Shown here: positions 1 to 7,535 of the stretch, piece by piece
Layout of the letters: every line of letters begins with the position of its first letter
Position numbering within the stretch: position 1 is the stretch's first letter
Assembly: GCA_023396625.1 (NCBI GenBank)
Contig: JAEWVY010000260.1
Location: forward strand, 1 to 15,504
Direction: 5' to 3'
DNA length: 15,504 nucleotides
Origin: Pseudomonadota bacterium
GTDB taxonomy: Bacteria > Pseudomonadota > Gammaproteobacteria > Burkholderiales > Burkholderiaceae_C
Program-made: the position numbers and the translations under genes
Notes under the pieces: model-generated
What the model was told of the DNA's origin: nothing
The model's database searches: none
What the model saw: the letters and a program-made list of their open reading frames with translations, nothing else

Positions 1-1
1 G

Positions 2-2089
2 GCCTGGGTCGACGCCCCGCTGCTCGACGCGCTGGGCCTGGAGATGGGGGACACACTGTTGCTCGGCGACGCGGGCTTGCGCATCACGCGGGTCATTGTC
101 AACGAGCCCGACCGGGGCGCGGGCTTCCTGAATTTCGCGCCGCGGGTCATGGTCAACGAAGCCGATCTGGCCGGCAGTGGCCTGATCCAACCCGCGAGCC
201 GCCTGAATTACCGCTTGGCGGTCGCGGGTGATGACGGGGCGGTCCGCCGCTACGTGGACTGGGCCGACGCACGGCTTCGCGGCGCTGACCGGCGCGGCCT
301 GCGCCTGGAATCGGTGGAAACGGGCCGTCCGGAGATGCGCCAGACGCTGGATCGCGCCGGGAAATTTCTCAGCCTCGTGGCCTTGCTGGCGGCGCTGCTG
401 AGCGCCGTCGCCGTGGCGCTGGCCGCGCGCGGGTTCGCCACGGCGCATCTGGACGATTGCGCCATGCTGCGTGTGCTGGGCCAGAGCCAGCGGGTCATCG
501 CGCTGAGTTACACGCTGGAGTTCCTGCTGATCGGGTTGGGGGCCAGTGCCGTGGGCGTGCTGATCGGCTACGGCGTGCACCTGGTCTTCGTGGCCCTGCT
601 GGCCGGGCTGGTGAGCACGGCCTTGCCCGCGCCTGGCGCTTGGCCGCCGCTGTTTGGCCTGGGCGTGGGCTTGACGCTGATGGGCACGTTCGGGCTGCCG
701 CCGGTGCTGCAGCTGGCGCAGGTGCCGGCGCTGCGGGTGATGCGCCGTGATGTGGGGCGGCTCAAGCCGGTGTCGTGGCTGGTGCTGGGGCTGGGCGTGG
801 CCGGCTTCGCGGCGCTGCTGATGGCCGTCAGCCGGGACCTGACGCTGGGCGGGATCGCGGTGGGTGGTTTCGCCGCGGCGGTGGCTCTGTTCGCGGTGCT
901 GGCCTGGGGCGCGATCTGGCTGCTGCGCCGGATGGTGAACGAGGCGACGGCGCCGCGTTGGCTGGCGCTGGCAACCCGTCAGATCACCGCCCGACCGGCC
1001 TACACCGTGGTCCAGGTCAGCAGCCTGGCCGTCGGCCTGCTGGCGCTGGTGCTGCTGGTGCTGCTGCGGACCGACCTGGTGGACAGCTGGCGCCGCGCCA
1101 CGCCGGCGGATGCACCCAATCGCTTCGTCATCAACGTCCTGCCGGAGCAGGCGGAGGCTTTCCAGGCCATGCTGCGCGACGCCGGGGTTTCATCCTATGA
1201 CTGGTATCCGATGGTGCGTGGCCGCCTCGTCGCCGTCAACGGTCGCGCCGTGACGCCAGACGACTACACCGACGAGCGTGCGAAGCGACTGGTCGACCGC
1301 GAGTTCAATCTCTCCCACTCGACCTCGCGTCCAGCGCACAACGCGGTGGTGGCGGGGCGCTGGATCGATGACGAGGTCGATGCCATCAGCCTCGAGGAGG
1401 GCATCGCCAAGACCCTGGGCCTGAAGCTGGGCGACGTGCTGCGCTTCGACATCGGTGGCGTGACCACGCAGTCGCGCATCACGAGTCTGCGCAAGGTGGA
1501 CTGGGGGTCGATGCGCGCCAATTTCTTTGCAATGTATCCGGTGGGCACGCTGCCCGATGTGCCGGAAACGTTCATGGCGGCGTTTCGTGCGCCGGCCACG
1601 CCCGGCTTCGACAACCGGCTGGTGCGTGGGTTTCCCAACATCACCAGCGTGGACATGAGCAGCACCATCGGCCAGGTGCAGCGGGTGCTGGACCAGGTGG
1701 TCGGCGCCGTTGAGTTTCTCTTCACCTTCACCCTCGCCGCGGGCCTGATCGTGCTGTTCGCGTCCGTGACGGCGACGCGGGAAGAGCGCACTCGCGAGTT
1801 CGCCATCATGCGCGCGGTGGGTGCGCGCGCCAGCCTGTTGCGTCAGGTGCAGCGGGTCGAACTGGCGGGTGTCGGCCTGCTGGCGGGCTTTCTGGCCAGT
1901 GGCGTGGCCTGGGCCGTGGGGTGGCTGCTGGCCAGCCAGGTGTTCGGCTTTGCCTGGACGGCGTCGCCGTGGGTGCCGCTGGCGGGATCGGTCGCTGGGG
2001 CGCTGCTGGCGCTGGCGGCGGGGTGGTGGGGCCTGCGCGATGTGCTGCGCCGCCCCGTGGTGGAGACCCTGCGCCGCGCCGCCGTGTGA
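2..2089 (+). CDS. FtsX-like ABC transporter permease, 5' end outside window
   Basis: The reading frame is open from base 2 and has no start in the window, so this is the C-terminal part (about 695 residues) of a longer inner-membrane permease. Visible layout: the tail of a periplasmic domain, then hydrophobic segments at about nt 365-425, 500-610, 640-720, 770-830, 850-930 and 1005-1075. A soluble region follows (about 1080-1690), then three more segments (about 1705-1775, 1855-1950, 1970-2040). Two FtsX-type three-helix blocks flanking a large extracytoplasmic domain match the YbbP/LolC/LolE-like permeases that work with an ATPase; lipid or lipoprotein export is a family guess only. The cytoplasmic motif TREERTREFAIMRAVGA before the second helix block is characteristic. 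The partner ATPase would lie upstream, out of view. The gene converges on the Smr gene with 30 bp between stops. The substrate cannot be read from the sequence. Confidence 0.88.
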   Translation, partial: AWVDAPLLDALGLEMGDTLLLGDAGLRITRVIVNEPDRGAGFLNFAPRVMVNEADLAGSGLIQPASRLNYRLAVAGDDGAVRRYVDWADARLRGADRRGLRLESVETGRPEMRQTLDRAGKFLSLVALLAALLSAVAVALAARGFATAHLDDCAMLRVLGQSQRVIALSYTLEFLLIGLGASAVGVLIGYGVHLVFVALLAGLVSTALPAPGAWPPLFGLGVGLTLMGTFGLPPVLQLAQVPALRVMRRDVGRLKPVSWLVLGLGVAGFAALLMAVSRDLTLGGIAVGGFAAAVALFAVLAWGAIWLLRRMVNEATAPRWLALATRQITARPAYTVVQVSSLAVGLLALVLLVLLRTDLVDSWRRATPADAPNRFVINVLPEQAEAFQAMLRDAGVSSYDWYPMVRGRLVAVNGRAVTPDDYTDERAKRLVDREFNLSHSTSRPAHNAVVAGRWIDDEVDAISLEEGIAKTLGLKLGDVLRFDIGGVTTQSRITSLRKVDWGSMRANFFAMYPVGTLPDVPETFMAAFRAPATPGFDNRLVRGFPNITSVDMSSTIGQVQRVLDQVVGAVEFLFTFTLAAGLIVLFASVTATREERTREFAIMRAVGARASLLRQVQRVELAGVGLLAGFLASGVAWAVGWLLASQVFGFAWTASPWVPLAGSVAGALLALAAGWWGLRDVLRRPVVETLRRAAV

Positions 2090-2116
2090 CCTGCGCGCCG
2101 GTTATTCCGTTATTGA

Positions 2117-2148
2117 TAGCTAACTTTGTCCATTTGACGCTGGGAAAC
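2117..2148 (+). repeat. Dispersed repeat, copy 1
   Basis: A 32-bp segment shared with copy 3 at 28 of 32 positions. It includes the 17-bp core ATTTGACGCTGGGAAAC (2132-2148) common to all three copies. This copy lies in the AT-rich stretch between the permease stop and the Smr domain and encodes, on the minus strand, the last residues of the Smr protein. Confidence 0.8.
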
Positions 2149-2821
2149 CGTCGTTTTTATTCGATTTTTTTGTGCCCGTGCCCTGCAGCAACACCAGCAG
2201 CGCCCCCGCGCCGCCCTGCGCCGGGCGGGCCTGGACGAAGGCCAGCACTTCGGTTTTTTGCACCAGCCAGCCCTGCACACGCGATTTGAGCACTGGTGTT
2301 TTCCCCGGTGATCCCAAGCCTTTGCCGTGCACCACGCGGACGCAGCGCAGGCCAAGTTTCACGGCCTCCCGGATGAAATCGCCGAGCGCCTGGCGCGCGT
2401 CGACGGTGCGCAGGCCATGCAGGTCGAGCTCCCGTTGGATGCGCCAGTCGCCGCGGCGCAGCCGTCGCGTCACGTCCACACCGATGCCGGGGCGGCGGAA
2501 ACTCAGGTCTTCGTCGGCTTCGAGCAGGGTGGAGACATCGAATTCGTCGCTCAGCGCCTCGCGCATCACAGCGGCGTCATCGCGCTGCTGCTGCAGCGCC
2601 ACTGGCGCGGGAGGCGTACGCGGCAGGTGCGCCCGGCGGGCGTCAGGCAAAGGGGTGACCTGGCCCACCGCCTGCGTGAACAAGGCCTGCTCGGCTTGCG
2701 CGCGGCGTGCGGCTTCGCGCCGCAGGGTTTCCTGCGCGGCGGCCTGCGCTCGCGCCTGAGCCAGGCGTTGCCGCAGTGTCCGCAGGTCCTGGAGGGAGTT
2801 GAAGCGCTCGGGCGGGCTCAC
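2120..2821 (-). CDS. Smr-domain protein (putative endonuclease, SmrB/YfcN-like)
   Basis: 233 residues. An N-terminal, charged, Ala/Arg/Gln-rich helical stretch (about 10-50) precedes a C-terminal Smr domain (about 130-212) with the signature DLHG at 133-136 and HGKG at 165-168. The ending GGAGALLVLL (203-212) resembles E. coli SmrB (YfcN), whose family cuts mRNA at collided ribosomes; the role here is inferred. The start is GTG at 2821, overlapping the radC stop as GTGA, so the two genes are probably translationally coupled. Oddity: residues 213-233 form a lysine/asparagine-rich tail beyond the usual domain end. It is encoded by AT-rich DNA containing one copy of the repeat at 2117-2148. The original stop may have been lost when this segment arrived. 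Confidence 0.88.
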   Translation of the reverse strand: MSPPERFNSLQDLRTLRQRLAQARAQAAAQETLRREAARRAQAEQALFTQAVGQVTPLPDARRAHLPRTPPAPVALQQQRDDAAVMREALSDEFDVSTLLEADEDLSFRRPGIGVDVTRRLRRGDWRIQRELDLHGLRTVDARQALGDFIREAVKLGLRCVRVVHGKGLGSPGKTPVLKSRVQGWLVQKTEVLAFVQARPAQGGAGALLVLLQGTGTKKSNKNDGFPASNGQS

Positions 2822-3504
2822 AGCAACCCCTGCTCCGCCATGGACAGGGCTTGCCCCGGGGCGACGATCACATGGTCGAGCACGCGCACGTCCACCAGCG
2901 CCAGGGCCGCCCTCAACGCCTGTGTCAGCGCCTCATCCGCGCGGCTGGGCTGGACGGCGCCGCTGGGATGGTTGTGCGCCAGCACCACGGCGGCGGCATG
3001 GTGGTGCAGGGCCCGCAGGACCACTTCACGCGGATAGACGCTGGTCTGTGTGAGCGTGCCGCGAAACAGCTCCTCCATCGCCAGCAACCGGTTTTGACTG
3101 TCCAGGAACAGCGCCGCGAAAATTTCATGTGGGCGCTGCGCCAGATGCAGCTGCAGGTAGTGCTTCACGGCGTCCGGGGTGCCGAAGATTTCGCGTTCGC
3201 GCAGCTGCTCGGCCAATGCCCGGCGCGCGAGCTCCAGCACCGCCACGATCTCGGCGCGCTTGGCGGGCCCCAGGCCCTTGATGCGCCGCAGGTCGTCGGC
3301 GCTGGCGTGCAGCAGCCCGGCCATGCCGCCGAAACCCGCGGGCGGCGGCGCCAGCAGTTCAGCGGCCAGCTGCAGCACGCCCTTGCCCACGATGCCGGTG
3401 CGCAGCAGCAAGGCCAGCAACTCGGCGTCGCCGAGCGCGCCAGGGCCGCGCGCGAGCAGCTTTTCGCGCGGCTGGGCATCGGAGGGAAGGTCTTTGATCG
3501 CCAT
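2818..3504 (-). CDS. radC: RadC family protein (JAMM/MPN domain)
   Basis: 228 residues, the usual family length. The N-terminal half (about 10-90) contains a helix-hairpin-helix-like segment, IKGLGPAKRAEI (75-86). The C-terminal MPN/JAMM domain (about 105-226) has the zinc-binding pattern HNHPSG (177-182), then S187 and D190. The fold is that of a metal-dependent isopeptidase, but the cellular function of bacterial RadC is unsettled, and the old DNA-repair assignment is doubtful. The start ATG at 3504 gives the conserved opening MAIKDLP. The gene is divergent from fkpB across 55 bp and overlaps the downstream Smr gene by 4 bp, so the pair is likely co-transcribed. Confidence 0.93.
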   Translation of the reverse strand: MAIKDLPSDAQPREKLLARGPGALGDAELLALLLRTGIVGKGVLQLAAELLAPPPAGFGGMAGLLHASADDLRRIKGLGPAKRAEIVAVLELARRALAEQLREREIFGTPDAVKHYLQLHLAQRPHEIFAALFLDSQNRLLAMEELFRGTLTQTSVYPREVVLRALHHHAAAVVLAHNHPSGAVQPSRADEALTQALRAALALVDVRVLDHVIVAPGQALSMAEQGLL

Positions 3505-3559
3505 GGCGAGCCCGGGCTGGGCGGCTTTCTACAATGGAGGGCAGTTTATCGGGACTTCC
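3505..3559. promoter_or_regulatory. Divergent intergenic region, radC / fkpB
   Basis: These 55 bp separate the divergent start codons of radC (3504, -) and fkpB (3560, +) and should carry both promoters. On the + strand TACAAT at 3530-3535 is a good -10 match and would put a transcript start near 3542, leaving a short leader. No convincing -35 box is visible 17 bp upstream. On the minus strand TAAACT (3542-3547) is a weaker -10 candidate for radC. Both are inferred from sequence only. Confidence 0.45.
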
Positions 3560-4003
3560 ATGGCCACAGTTCAACCGGGTTCATTTCTCACGCTGCACTA
3601 CCGCCTGAGCGGCCCTGCAGGCGACATCATCAATACCTTCGACGGCAAGCCCGCCACGCTGTCTCTGGGCTCGGGTGAGCTCTCCCCTGCGCTGGAGCGG
3701 TGTCTGCTGGGCCTGGACGAGGGCGCGCGCGCCGTTTTCGAACTGGACGCCGGAGAGGCCTTCGGCGAGCGCCAGCCCGAGATGCTGCAATGGGTCGCGC
3801 GCAAGCTGCTCGATGAGCTGGGCGCGCCTGGCGAAACCTACGAAGTGGGGGAGGTGGTGGAATTTCCCACGCCCGACGGCCAGGGCCGGTACGCCGGCGC
3901 GGTGCGCCAGGTACGCGAGGACGGCGCGGTGCTGTTCGACTTCAATCACCCGCTGGCCAGCCAGCCGGTGAGCTTCGAAGTGCTGCTGATTGGCGTGCTG
4001 TGA
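3560..4003 (+). CDS. fkpB: FKBP-type peptidyl-prolyl isomerase, FkpB/SlpA-like
   Basis: 147 residues, matching E. coli FkpB (about 149). The open frame extends far upstream, but ATG at 3560 gives the right N-terminus, MATVQPGSFLTLHY. Family features are the GKPATLSLGSGELSPALE segment (about 29-46), the GLDEG loop, and DFNHPLA near residue 130, which is diagnostic of the SlpA/FkpB insert-in-flap group. It is a small cytosolic prolyl isomerase with chaperone activity. The neighbour supports the call: fkpB directly precedes ispH in E. coli too. Its stop overlaps the ispH start as GTGA. A TACAAT hexamer at 3530-3535 is the likely promoter -10. Confidence 0.93.
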   Translation: MATVQPGSFLTLHYRLSGPAGDIINTFDGKPATLSLGSGELSPALERCLLGLDEGARAVFELDAGEAFGERQPEMLQWVARKLLDELGAPGETYEVGEVVEFPTPDGQGRYAGAVRQVREDGAVLFDFNHPLASQPVSFEVLLIGVL

Positions 4004-5031
4004 CGAGGGGCGATCTTGACGAAGCCGGCCGCGCCGGACGCCCTGGCGGCACGGGTGCGCCGACAGGTCCGGGCGAAATTCTCCTGGCCGAGCCGCGCGG
4101 ATTCTGTGCCGGGGTGGACCGGGCCATCGAGATCGTCGAGCGTGCGCTGGCCAAGTTCGGCCGGCCCATCTACGTGCGGCACGAGATCGTGCACAACACC
4201 TACGTGGTGAGCGAGCTGAGGACCAAGGGGGCGATCTTCATCGAGGATCTCGCCGAGGTGCCGGCGGGCGCGACGCTGGTGTTCTCCGCCCATGGGGTGC
4301 CCCGGGCCGTGGTCAAGGAGGCGGCGCGGCGCGGACTGCGCGTGTTCGATGCCACCTGCCCGCTGGTGACCAAGGTGCACGTGGAAGTGGCCAAGCTGCA
4401 CCGCGAGGGCTACGAATTCATCATGATCGGCCACAAGGGCCATCCCGAGGTCGAAGGCACCATGGGGCAGCTCGACAGCGGCATCCACCTGGTGGAGGAC
4501 ATCGCCGACGTGGCCCGCGTGGCGCCCGCGCAGACCGAGCGGCTGGCGGTGGTGACGCAGACCACGCTGTCGGTGGACGACGCGGCCGACATCGTCGCCG
4601 CCGTGCGGGCGCGTTTTCCCGCCGTGCGCGAACCCAAGCAGCAGGACATCTGCTACGCCACGCAGAACCGGCAGGACGCGGTCAAGTTGCTCAGTCGTGA
4701 GGTGGACGTGGTGATCGTTGTCGGCAGCCCGACCAGTTCCAACAGCAACCGGCTGCGGGAAGTGGCGCGCAAGCTCGGCACCGAGGCGCACATGGTGGAC
4801 GATGCCGGCGAACTGCGCGCCGAGTGGTTCGAGGGCCGCGCGCGCATCGGCCTGACCGCGGGCGCCTCCGCGCCCGACATCCTGGTGCAGCAGGTGATTG
4901 CCCGGCTGCGCAGCCTGGGCGCGGTGTCCATCCGCTCGCTCCACGGCATCGAGGAAACCGTCAAATTCCCCTTGCCCAAAGGCCTGCGAATCGACGGGGT
5001 CGATGGGGCCTTGCCCGAGCACTTACGATGA
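4000..5031 (+). CDS. ispH: 4-hydroxy-3-methylbut-2-enyl diphosphate reductase
   Basis: 343 residues. IspH is the last enzyme of the MEP isoprenoid pathway; it reduces HMBPP to IPP and DMAPP with a 4Fe-4S cluster. The three cluster cysteines are visible: C36 (RGFCAGVDRAI), C120 (FDATCPLVTK) and C218 (DICYATQNRQ). Also present are the substrate-binding HEIVHN (61-66), SAHG (96-99) and the catalytic glutamate in GHPEVEGTMGQ (E150). The GTG start at 4000 overlaps the fkpB stop. No later in-frame start precedes the conserved EILLAEPRGFCAG segment, so the protein carries about 22 extra Gly/Ala/Pro-rich residues compared with the usual start. The stop overlaps the next gene as ATGA (5028-5031). Confidence 0.97.
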   Translation: MTRGDLDEAGRAGRPGGTGAPTGPGEILLAEPRGFCAGVDRAIEIVERALAKFGRPIYVRHEIVHNTYVVSELRTKGAIFIEDLAEVPAGATLVFSAHGVPRAVVKEAARRGLRVFDATCPLVTKVHVEVAKLHREGYEFIMIGHKGHPEVEGTMGQLDSGIHLVEDIADVARVAPAQTERLAVVTQTTLSVDDAADIVAAVRARFPAVREPKQQDICYATQNRQDAVKLLSREVDVVIVVGSPTSSNSNRLREVARKLGTEAHMVDDAGELRAEWFEGRARIGLTAGASAPDILVQQVIARLRSLGAVSIRSLHGIEETVKFPLPKGLRIDGVDGALPEHLR

Positions 5032-5969
5032 ATCGTTACGAAATTGAGAGCGCAGATCTTAGATTTGACGCTGGGAAACGCCAATTTATTCGTGAAACTC
5101 CATTGTGGAGACTGCCGGGGGCGGCCTTGGGCATCGCGTGCGCGGAAATCTGGCTCAAGCTGGAGCATCTGCAGGTCGGCGGCAGCTTCAAGGCGCGCGG
5201 CATGCTCAATCGCCTGCTGGCCCAGCCGATTCCCGCCAGCGGCGTGATCGTGGCCTCGGGCGGCAACGCGGGGATCGCCACCGCGGCCGCGGCGCGCGCG
5301 CTGGGCGTGCCCTGCGAGGTGTTCGTGCCGGAGGTGTCGCCCGAGGCCAAGCGCGCGCGCCTGCGCTCGCTGGGCGCGCAGGTCGTCGTCACCGGTGCCT
5401 CCTACGCCGAGGCCCTTCTGGCCTGTCAGGCCCGTCAAACGGAAACCGGCGCGCTGCTGACCCACGCGTACGACCAGCCCGAAGTGGTGGCCGGTGCCGG
5501 CACGCTGGCACGGGAGATCGAGCGGCAGGCGGGGGGCGTTCCCGATGCCGTGCTGGTCAGCGTGGGCGGCGGGGGGCTGATTGCCGGCGTGGCCGCGTGG
5601 TGGGAACACCGAGCCCGCGTGATCGCGCTCGAGCCCGAGGACGCGCCCACACTGTATCGTGCCCGTGCGGCGGGCCAGCCGGTGGATGTGGCCGTGGGCG
5701 GAATCGCCGCGGATTCGCTGGGCGCGCGCCGCCTTGGGGACATCGCATGGTCCGTGACGCAGCGCTGGGTGTCGCAGGCGCTGTTGCTGCCCGACACCGC
5801 CATCCGCGCTGCCCAGCGCGCGCTGTGGACGGAGTTCAAACTGGCGGTGGAGCCTGCCGCGGCGCTTGGCCTGGCCGCCCTGCAGACCGGCGCCTACCGG
5901 CCTGCCGAGGATGAGCGGGTGTGCCTCGTCCTGTGCGGCGCCAACACCGACCCGGCGACGCTGGCCTGA
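5028..5969 (+). CDS. PLP-dependent threonine/serine dehydratase-like enzyme
   Basis: 313 residues, fold-type II PLP enzyme. The PLP lysine is K55 in GGSFKARG (51-58). The substrate/cofactor loop is SGGNAG (77-82), the phosphate-binding glycine run is SVGGGGLIAG (178-187), and the C-terminal CGANTD (303-308) occupies the position that contacts the pyridine nitrogen. This set fits threonine/serine dehydratases and serine racemases that lack the ACT regulatory domain; the exact substrate cannot be assigned. The open frame runs upstream inside ispH, but ATG at 5028 overlaps the ispH stop (ATGA) and places ETPLW at residues 23-27, where the family has it. Oddity: the first 26 codons are AT-rich (about 41% GC by hand count) and contain one copy of the dispersed repeat, unlike the GC-rich remainder. 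Confidence 0.88.
   Translation: MNRYEIESADLRFDAGKRQFIRETPLWRLPGAALGIACAEIWLKLEHLQVGGSFKARGMLNRLLAQPIPASGVIVASGGNAGIATAAAARALGVPCEVFVPEVSPEAKRARLRSLGAQVVVTGASYAEALLACQARQTETGALLTHAYDQPEVVAGAGTLAREIERQAGGVPDAVLVSVGGGGLIAGVAAWWEHRARVIALEPEDAPTLYRARAAGQPVDVAVGGIAADSLGARRLGDIAWSVTQRWVSQALLLPDTAIRAAQRALWTEFKLAVEPAAALGLAALQTGAYRPAEDERVCLVLCGANTDPATLA
5063..5079 (+). repeat. Dispersed repeat, copy 2 (core only)
   Basis: Exact copy of the 17-bp core ATTTGACGCTGGGAAAC, inside codons 12-18 of the dehydratase gene. Five bases further on TTTATTCG (5085-5092) matches the same octamer seven bases beyond the core of copy 1 (2156-2163), so similarity extends past the core with a 2-nt gap. Confidence 0.75.
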
Positions 5970-5973
5970 AAAC

Positions 5974-5979
5974 TACAAT
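5974..5979 (+). promoter_or_regulatory. -10 element before serS
   Basis: TACAAT is a one-mismatch -10 hexamer lying between the dehydratase stop and the serS ATG, with exactly 7 nt before the start codon. Transcription would begin at or next to the ATG. No clear -35 box is visible, so the call rests on the hexamer, its spacing and the recurrence of this arrangement in the window. Confidence 0.45.
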
Positions 5980-5986
5980 CGCTGCC

Positions 5987-7309
5987 ATGCTAGACATTCT
6001 TCTCCTGAGAAAAGACCTCGATGCCGTGGTCGCCCGGCTGCAGACCCGCAAGCATCCCCAGCCCTATCTCGATGTGGCCGCGTTTCGCGCGCTCGAAACC
6101 GAGCGCAAGACCCTGCAGACTCGCACCGAGGAACTACAGAGCCAGCGCAACACGTTCAGCAAGCAGATCGGTCAGCTCAAGGCCAAGGGTGAACCGGCGG
6201 ACGCCGTGATGGCCCAGGTGGCGGCGATCCGGACCGAGCTCGACACTTCCGCGGCGCGGCTGGAAGTGATCCAGGCCGAATTGCAGACCCTGCTGCTGGC
6301 CGTGCCCAACCTGCCGCACGACAGCGTGCCTGTAGGCGCCGATGAGCACGGCAATGTGGAATTGCGCCGCTGGAGCCCGGACGGCCAGGCGCCGCGCGGC
6401 TTCGACTTTCCGGTGCGTGACCACGTGGACATCGGCGAGAGGCTGGGCCTGGATTTCGGCGCCGGCGTGAAGCTCTCGGGGGCGCGCTTCACCTTCATGC
6501 GCGGCCCGATCGCCCGCTTGCACCGCGCGCTGGCGCAGTTCATGCTGGACGTGCAGACACGCGAGCATGGCTACACCGAGTGCTACACGCCCTACATCGT
6601 CAATGCCGACACCCTGCGGGGCACCGGCCAGCTGCCCAAGTTCGAGGGCGACCTGTTCGCGGTCAGGAAGGGCGGGCAGGAGGGCGAGGAGGCACCGGAA
6701 ACGCAGGCGCTGTATCTGATCCCCACGTCGGAGGTCACGCTCACGAACCTGGTGCGTGATGAAATCGTGGCGGAGCAGGACCTGCCGATCCGGCTCACCG
6801 CGCACACGCCCTGCTTCCGCTCCGAGGCGGGCAGTGCCGGGCGCGACACGCGCGGCATGATCCGTCAGCACCAGTTCGACAAGGTGGAGATGGTGCAGAT
6901 CGTCCACCCCGACAAGAGCTACGAGGCGCTGGAGCAGATGACGGGTCACGCTGAGGCCATCCTGCGCAAGCTCGGTCTGCCCTATCGCGTCGTGGTGTTG
7001 TGCACCGGGGACATGGGCTTTGGTGCCACGCGGACCCATGACCTGGAAGTCTGGCTGCCCGCGCAGGGGACTTACCGGGAAATCAGTTCCGTCTCCAACT
7101 GCGAAGCGTTCCAGGCGCGCCGGCTGCAGGCGCGCTTCAAGAACGCGCAAGGAAAAAACGAGTTGGTGCATACCCTCAACGGCTCAGGCCTGGCTGTCGG
7201 CCGCACCCTGGTCGCGGTGCTCGAGAACTACCAGAACGCCGATGGCACGGTCACTGTGCCTGAAGTGCTTCGCCCCTACATGGACGGGCAGGACGTGCTC
7301 CGTGGCTGA
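5987..7309 (+). CDS. serS: Seryl-tRNA synthetase
   Basis: 440 residues, close to the E. coli enzyme (430). An N-terminal antiparallel coiled coil (about 28-103) binds the long variable arm of tRNA-Ser. The class II catalytic core follows, with motif 2 starting FRSEAGSAGRDTRG (277-290) and motif 3 LNGSGLAVGRTL (397-408). The reaction is ATP-dependent charging of tRNA-Ser, and of tRNA-Sec where present. The start ATG at 5987 gives the conserved MLDILLLRKD; the upstream extension of the frame lies in the dehydratase gene. There is no Shine-Dalgarno sequence. Instead TACAAT (5974-5979) ends 7 nt before the ATG, suggesting a leaderless transcript in addition to read-through from the upstream genes 17 bp away. 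tRNA-Ser(CGA) lies 21 bp downstream. Confidence 0.97.
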   Translation: MLDILLLRKDLDAVVARLQTRKHPQPYLDVAAFRALETERKTLQTRTEELQSQRNTFSKQIGQLKAKGEPADAVMAQVAAIRTELDTSAARLEVIQAELQTLLLAVPNLPHDSVPVGADEHGNVELRRWSPDGQAPRGFDFPVRDHVDIGERLGLDFGAGVKLSGARFTFMRGPIARLHRALAQFMLDVQTREHGYTECYTPYIVNADTLRGTGQLPKFEGDLFAVRKGGQEGEEAPETQALYLIPTSEVTLTNLVRDEIVAEQDLPIRLTAHTPCFRSEAGSAGRDTRGMIRQHQFDKVEMVQIVHPDKSYEALEQMTGHAEAILRKLGLPYRVVVLCTGDMGFGATRTHDLEVWLPAQGTYREISSVSNCEAFQARRLQARFKNAQGKNELVHTLNGSGLAVGRTLVAVLENYQNADGTVTVPEVLRPYMDGQDVLRG

Positions 7310-7315
7310 TACAAT
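7310..7315 (+). promoter_or_regulatory. -10 element before tRNA-Ser(CGA)
   Basis: TACAAT directly follows the serS stop codon and lies 15 nt upstream of the mature tRNA 5' end. This would give the tRNA its own promoter with a short 5' leader. A -35 box is not evident. Confidence 0.45.
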
Positions 7316-7330
7316 CGCCGGCTGATCACA

Positions 7331-7421
7331 GGAGAGATGGCAGAGTGGTCGAATGCGCCGGACTCGAAATCCGGTATACGGTAACCCCGTATCCAGGGTT
7401 CAAATCCCTGTCTCTCCGCCA
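7331..7421 (+). tRNA. tRNA-Ser(CGA)
   Basis: Complete 91-nt type II tRNA with encoded CCA. The acceptor stem is GGAGAGA (7331-7337) with TCTCTCC (7411-7417), discriminator G, then CCA. The anticodon arm is CCGGA / loop CTCGAAA / TCCGG, giving anticodon CGA at 7365-7367, which reads UCG. A long variable arm pairs ATACGG with CCGTAT, typical of tRNA-Ser. The T arm is CAGGG-TTCAAAT-CCCTG. It sits 21 bp after serS, the gene for the enzyme that charges it, and is followed by a strong terminator. Confidence 0.97.
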
Positions 7422-7446
7422 GATGCAATGGCTGCCGCCATTCAAC

Positions 7447-7480
7447 AAAAAGCCCGCAGTCCTGCGGGCTTTTTGTTTTT
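7447..7480 (+). terminator. Rho-independent terminator (bidirectional)
   Basis: Perfect 8-bp GC-rich stem GCCCGCAG (7452-7459) / CTGCGGGC (7462-7469), extended by A:T pairs from AAAAA (7447-7451) and TTTTT (7470-7474), followed by GTTTTT. It ends the tRNA-Ser transcript on the + strand. Because both flanks carry A/T runs, it can also end the minus-strand trpS transcript, whose stop is 56 bp to the right. Confidence 0.92.
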
Positions 7481-7535
7481 GGAGCGGTCCTTCACGGGAA
7501 GGAGCGTTTTCGTGGAGGCGAGGAGGCGCTCGAGG

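Noticed and set aside
2137..2171. GACG...CGTC followed by T-runs as a terminator for the permease gene
   Set aside because: The stem is only 4 bp and the sequence is coding for the Smr tail on the other strand. I could not support a real terminator.
3946..5022. 358-codon minus-strand frame opposite ispH
   Set aside because: Low-complexity His/Gly/Arg-rich translation with no recognisable domain, directly antisense to the well-supported ispH.
7488..7503. TCCTTC-ACGG-GAAGGA hairpin between the terminator and trpS stop
   Set aside because: A 6-bp stem without a T-run; the adjacent strong bidirectional terminator already explains the transcript ends.
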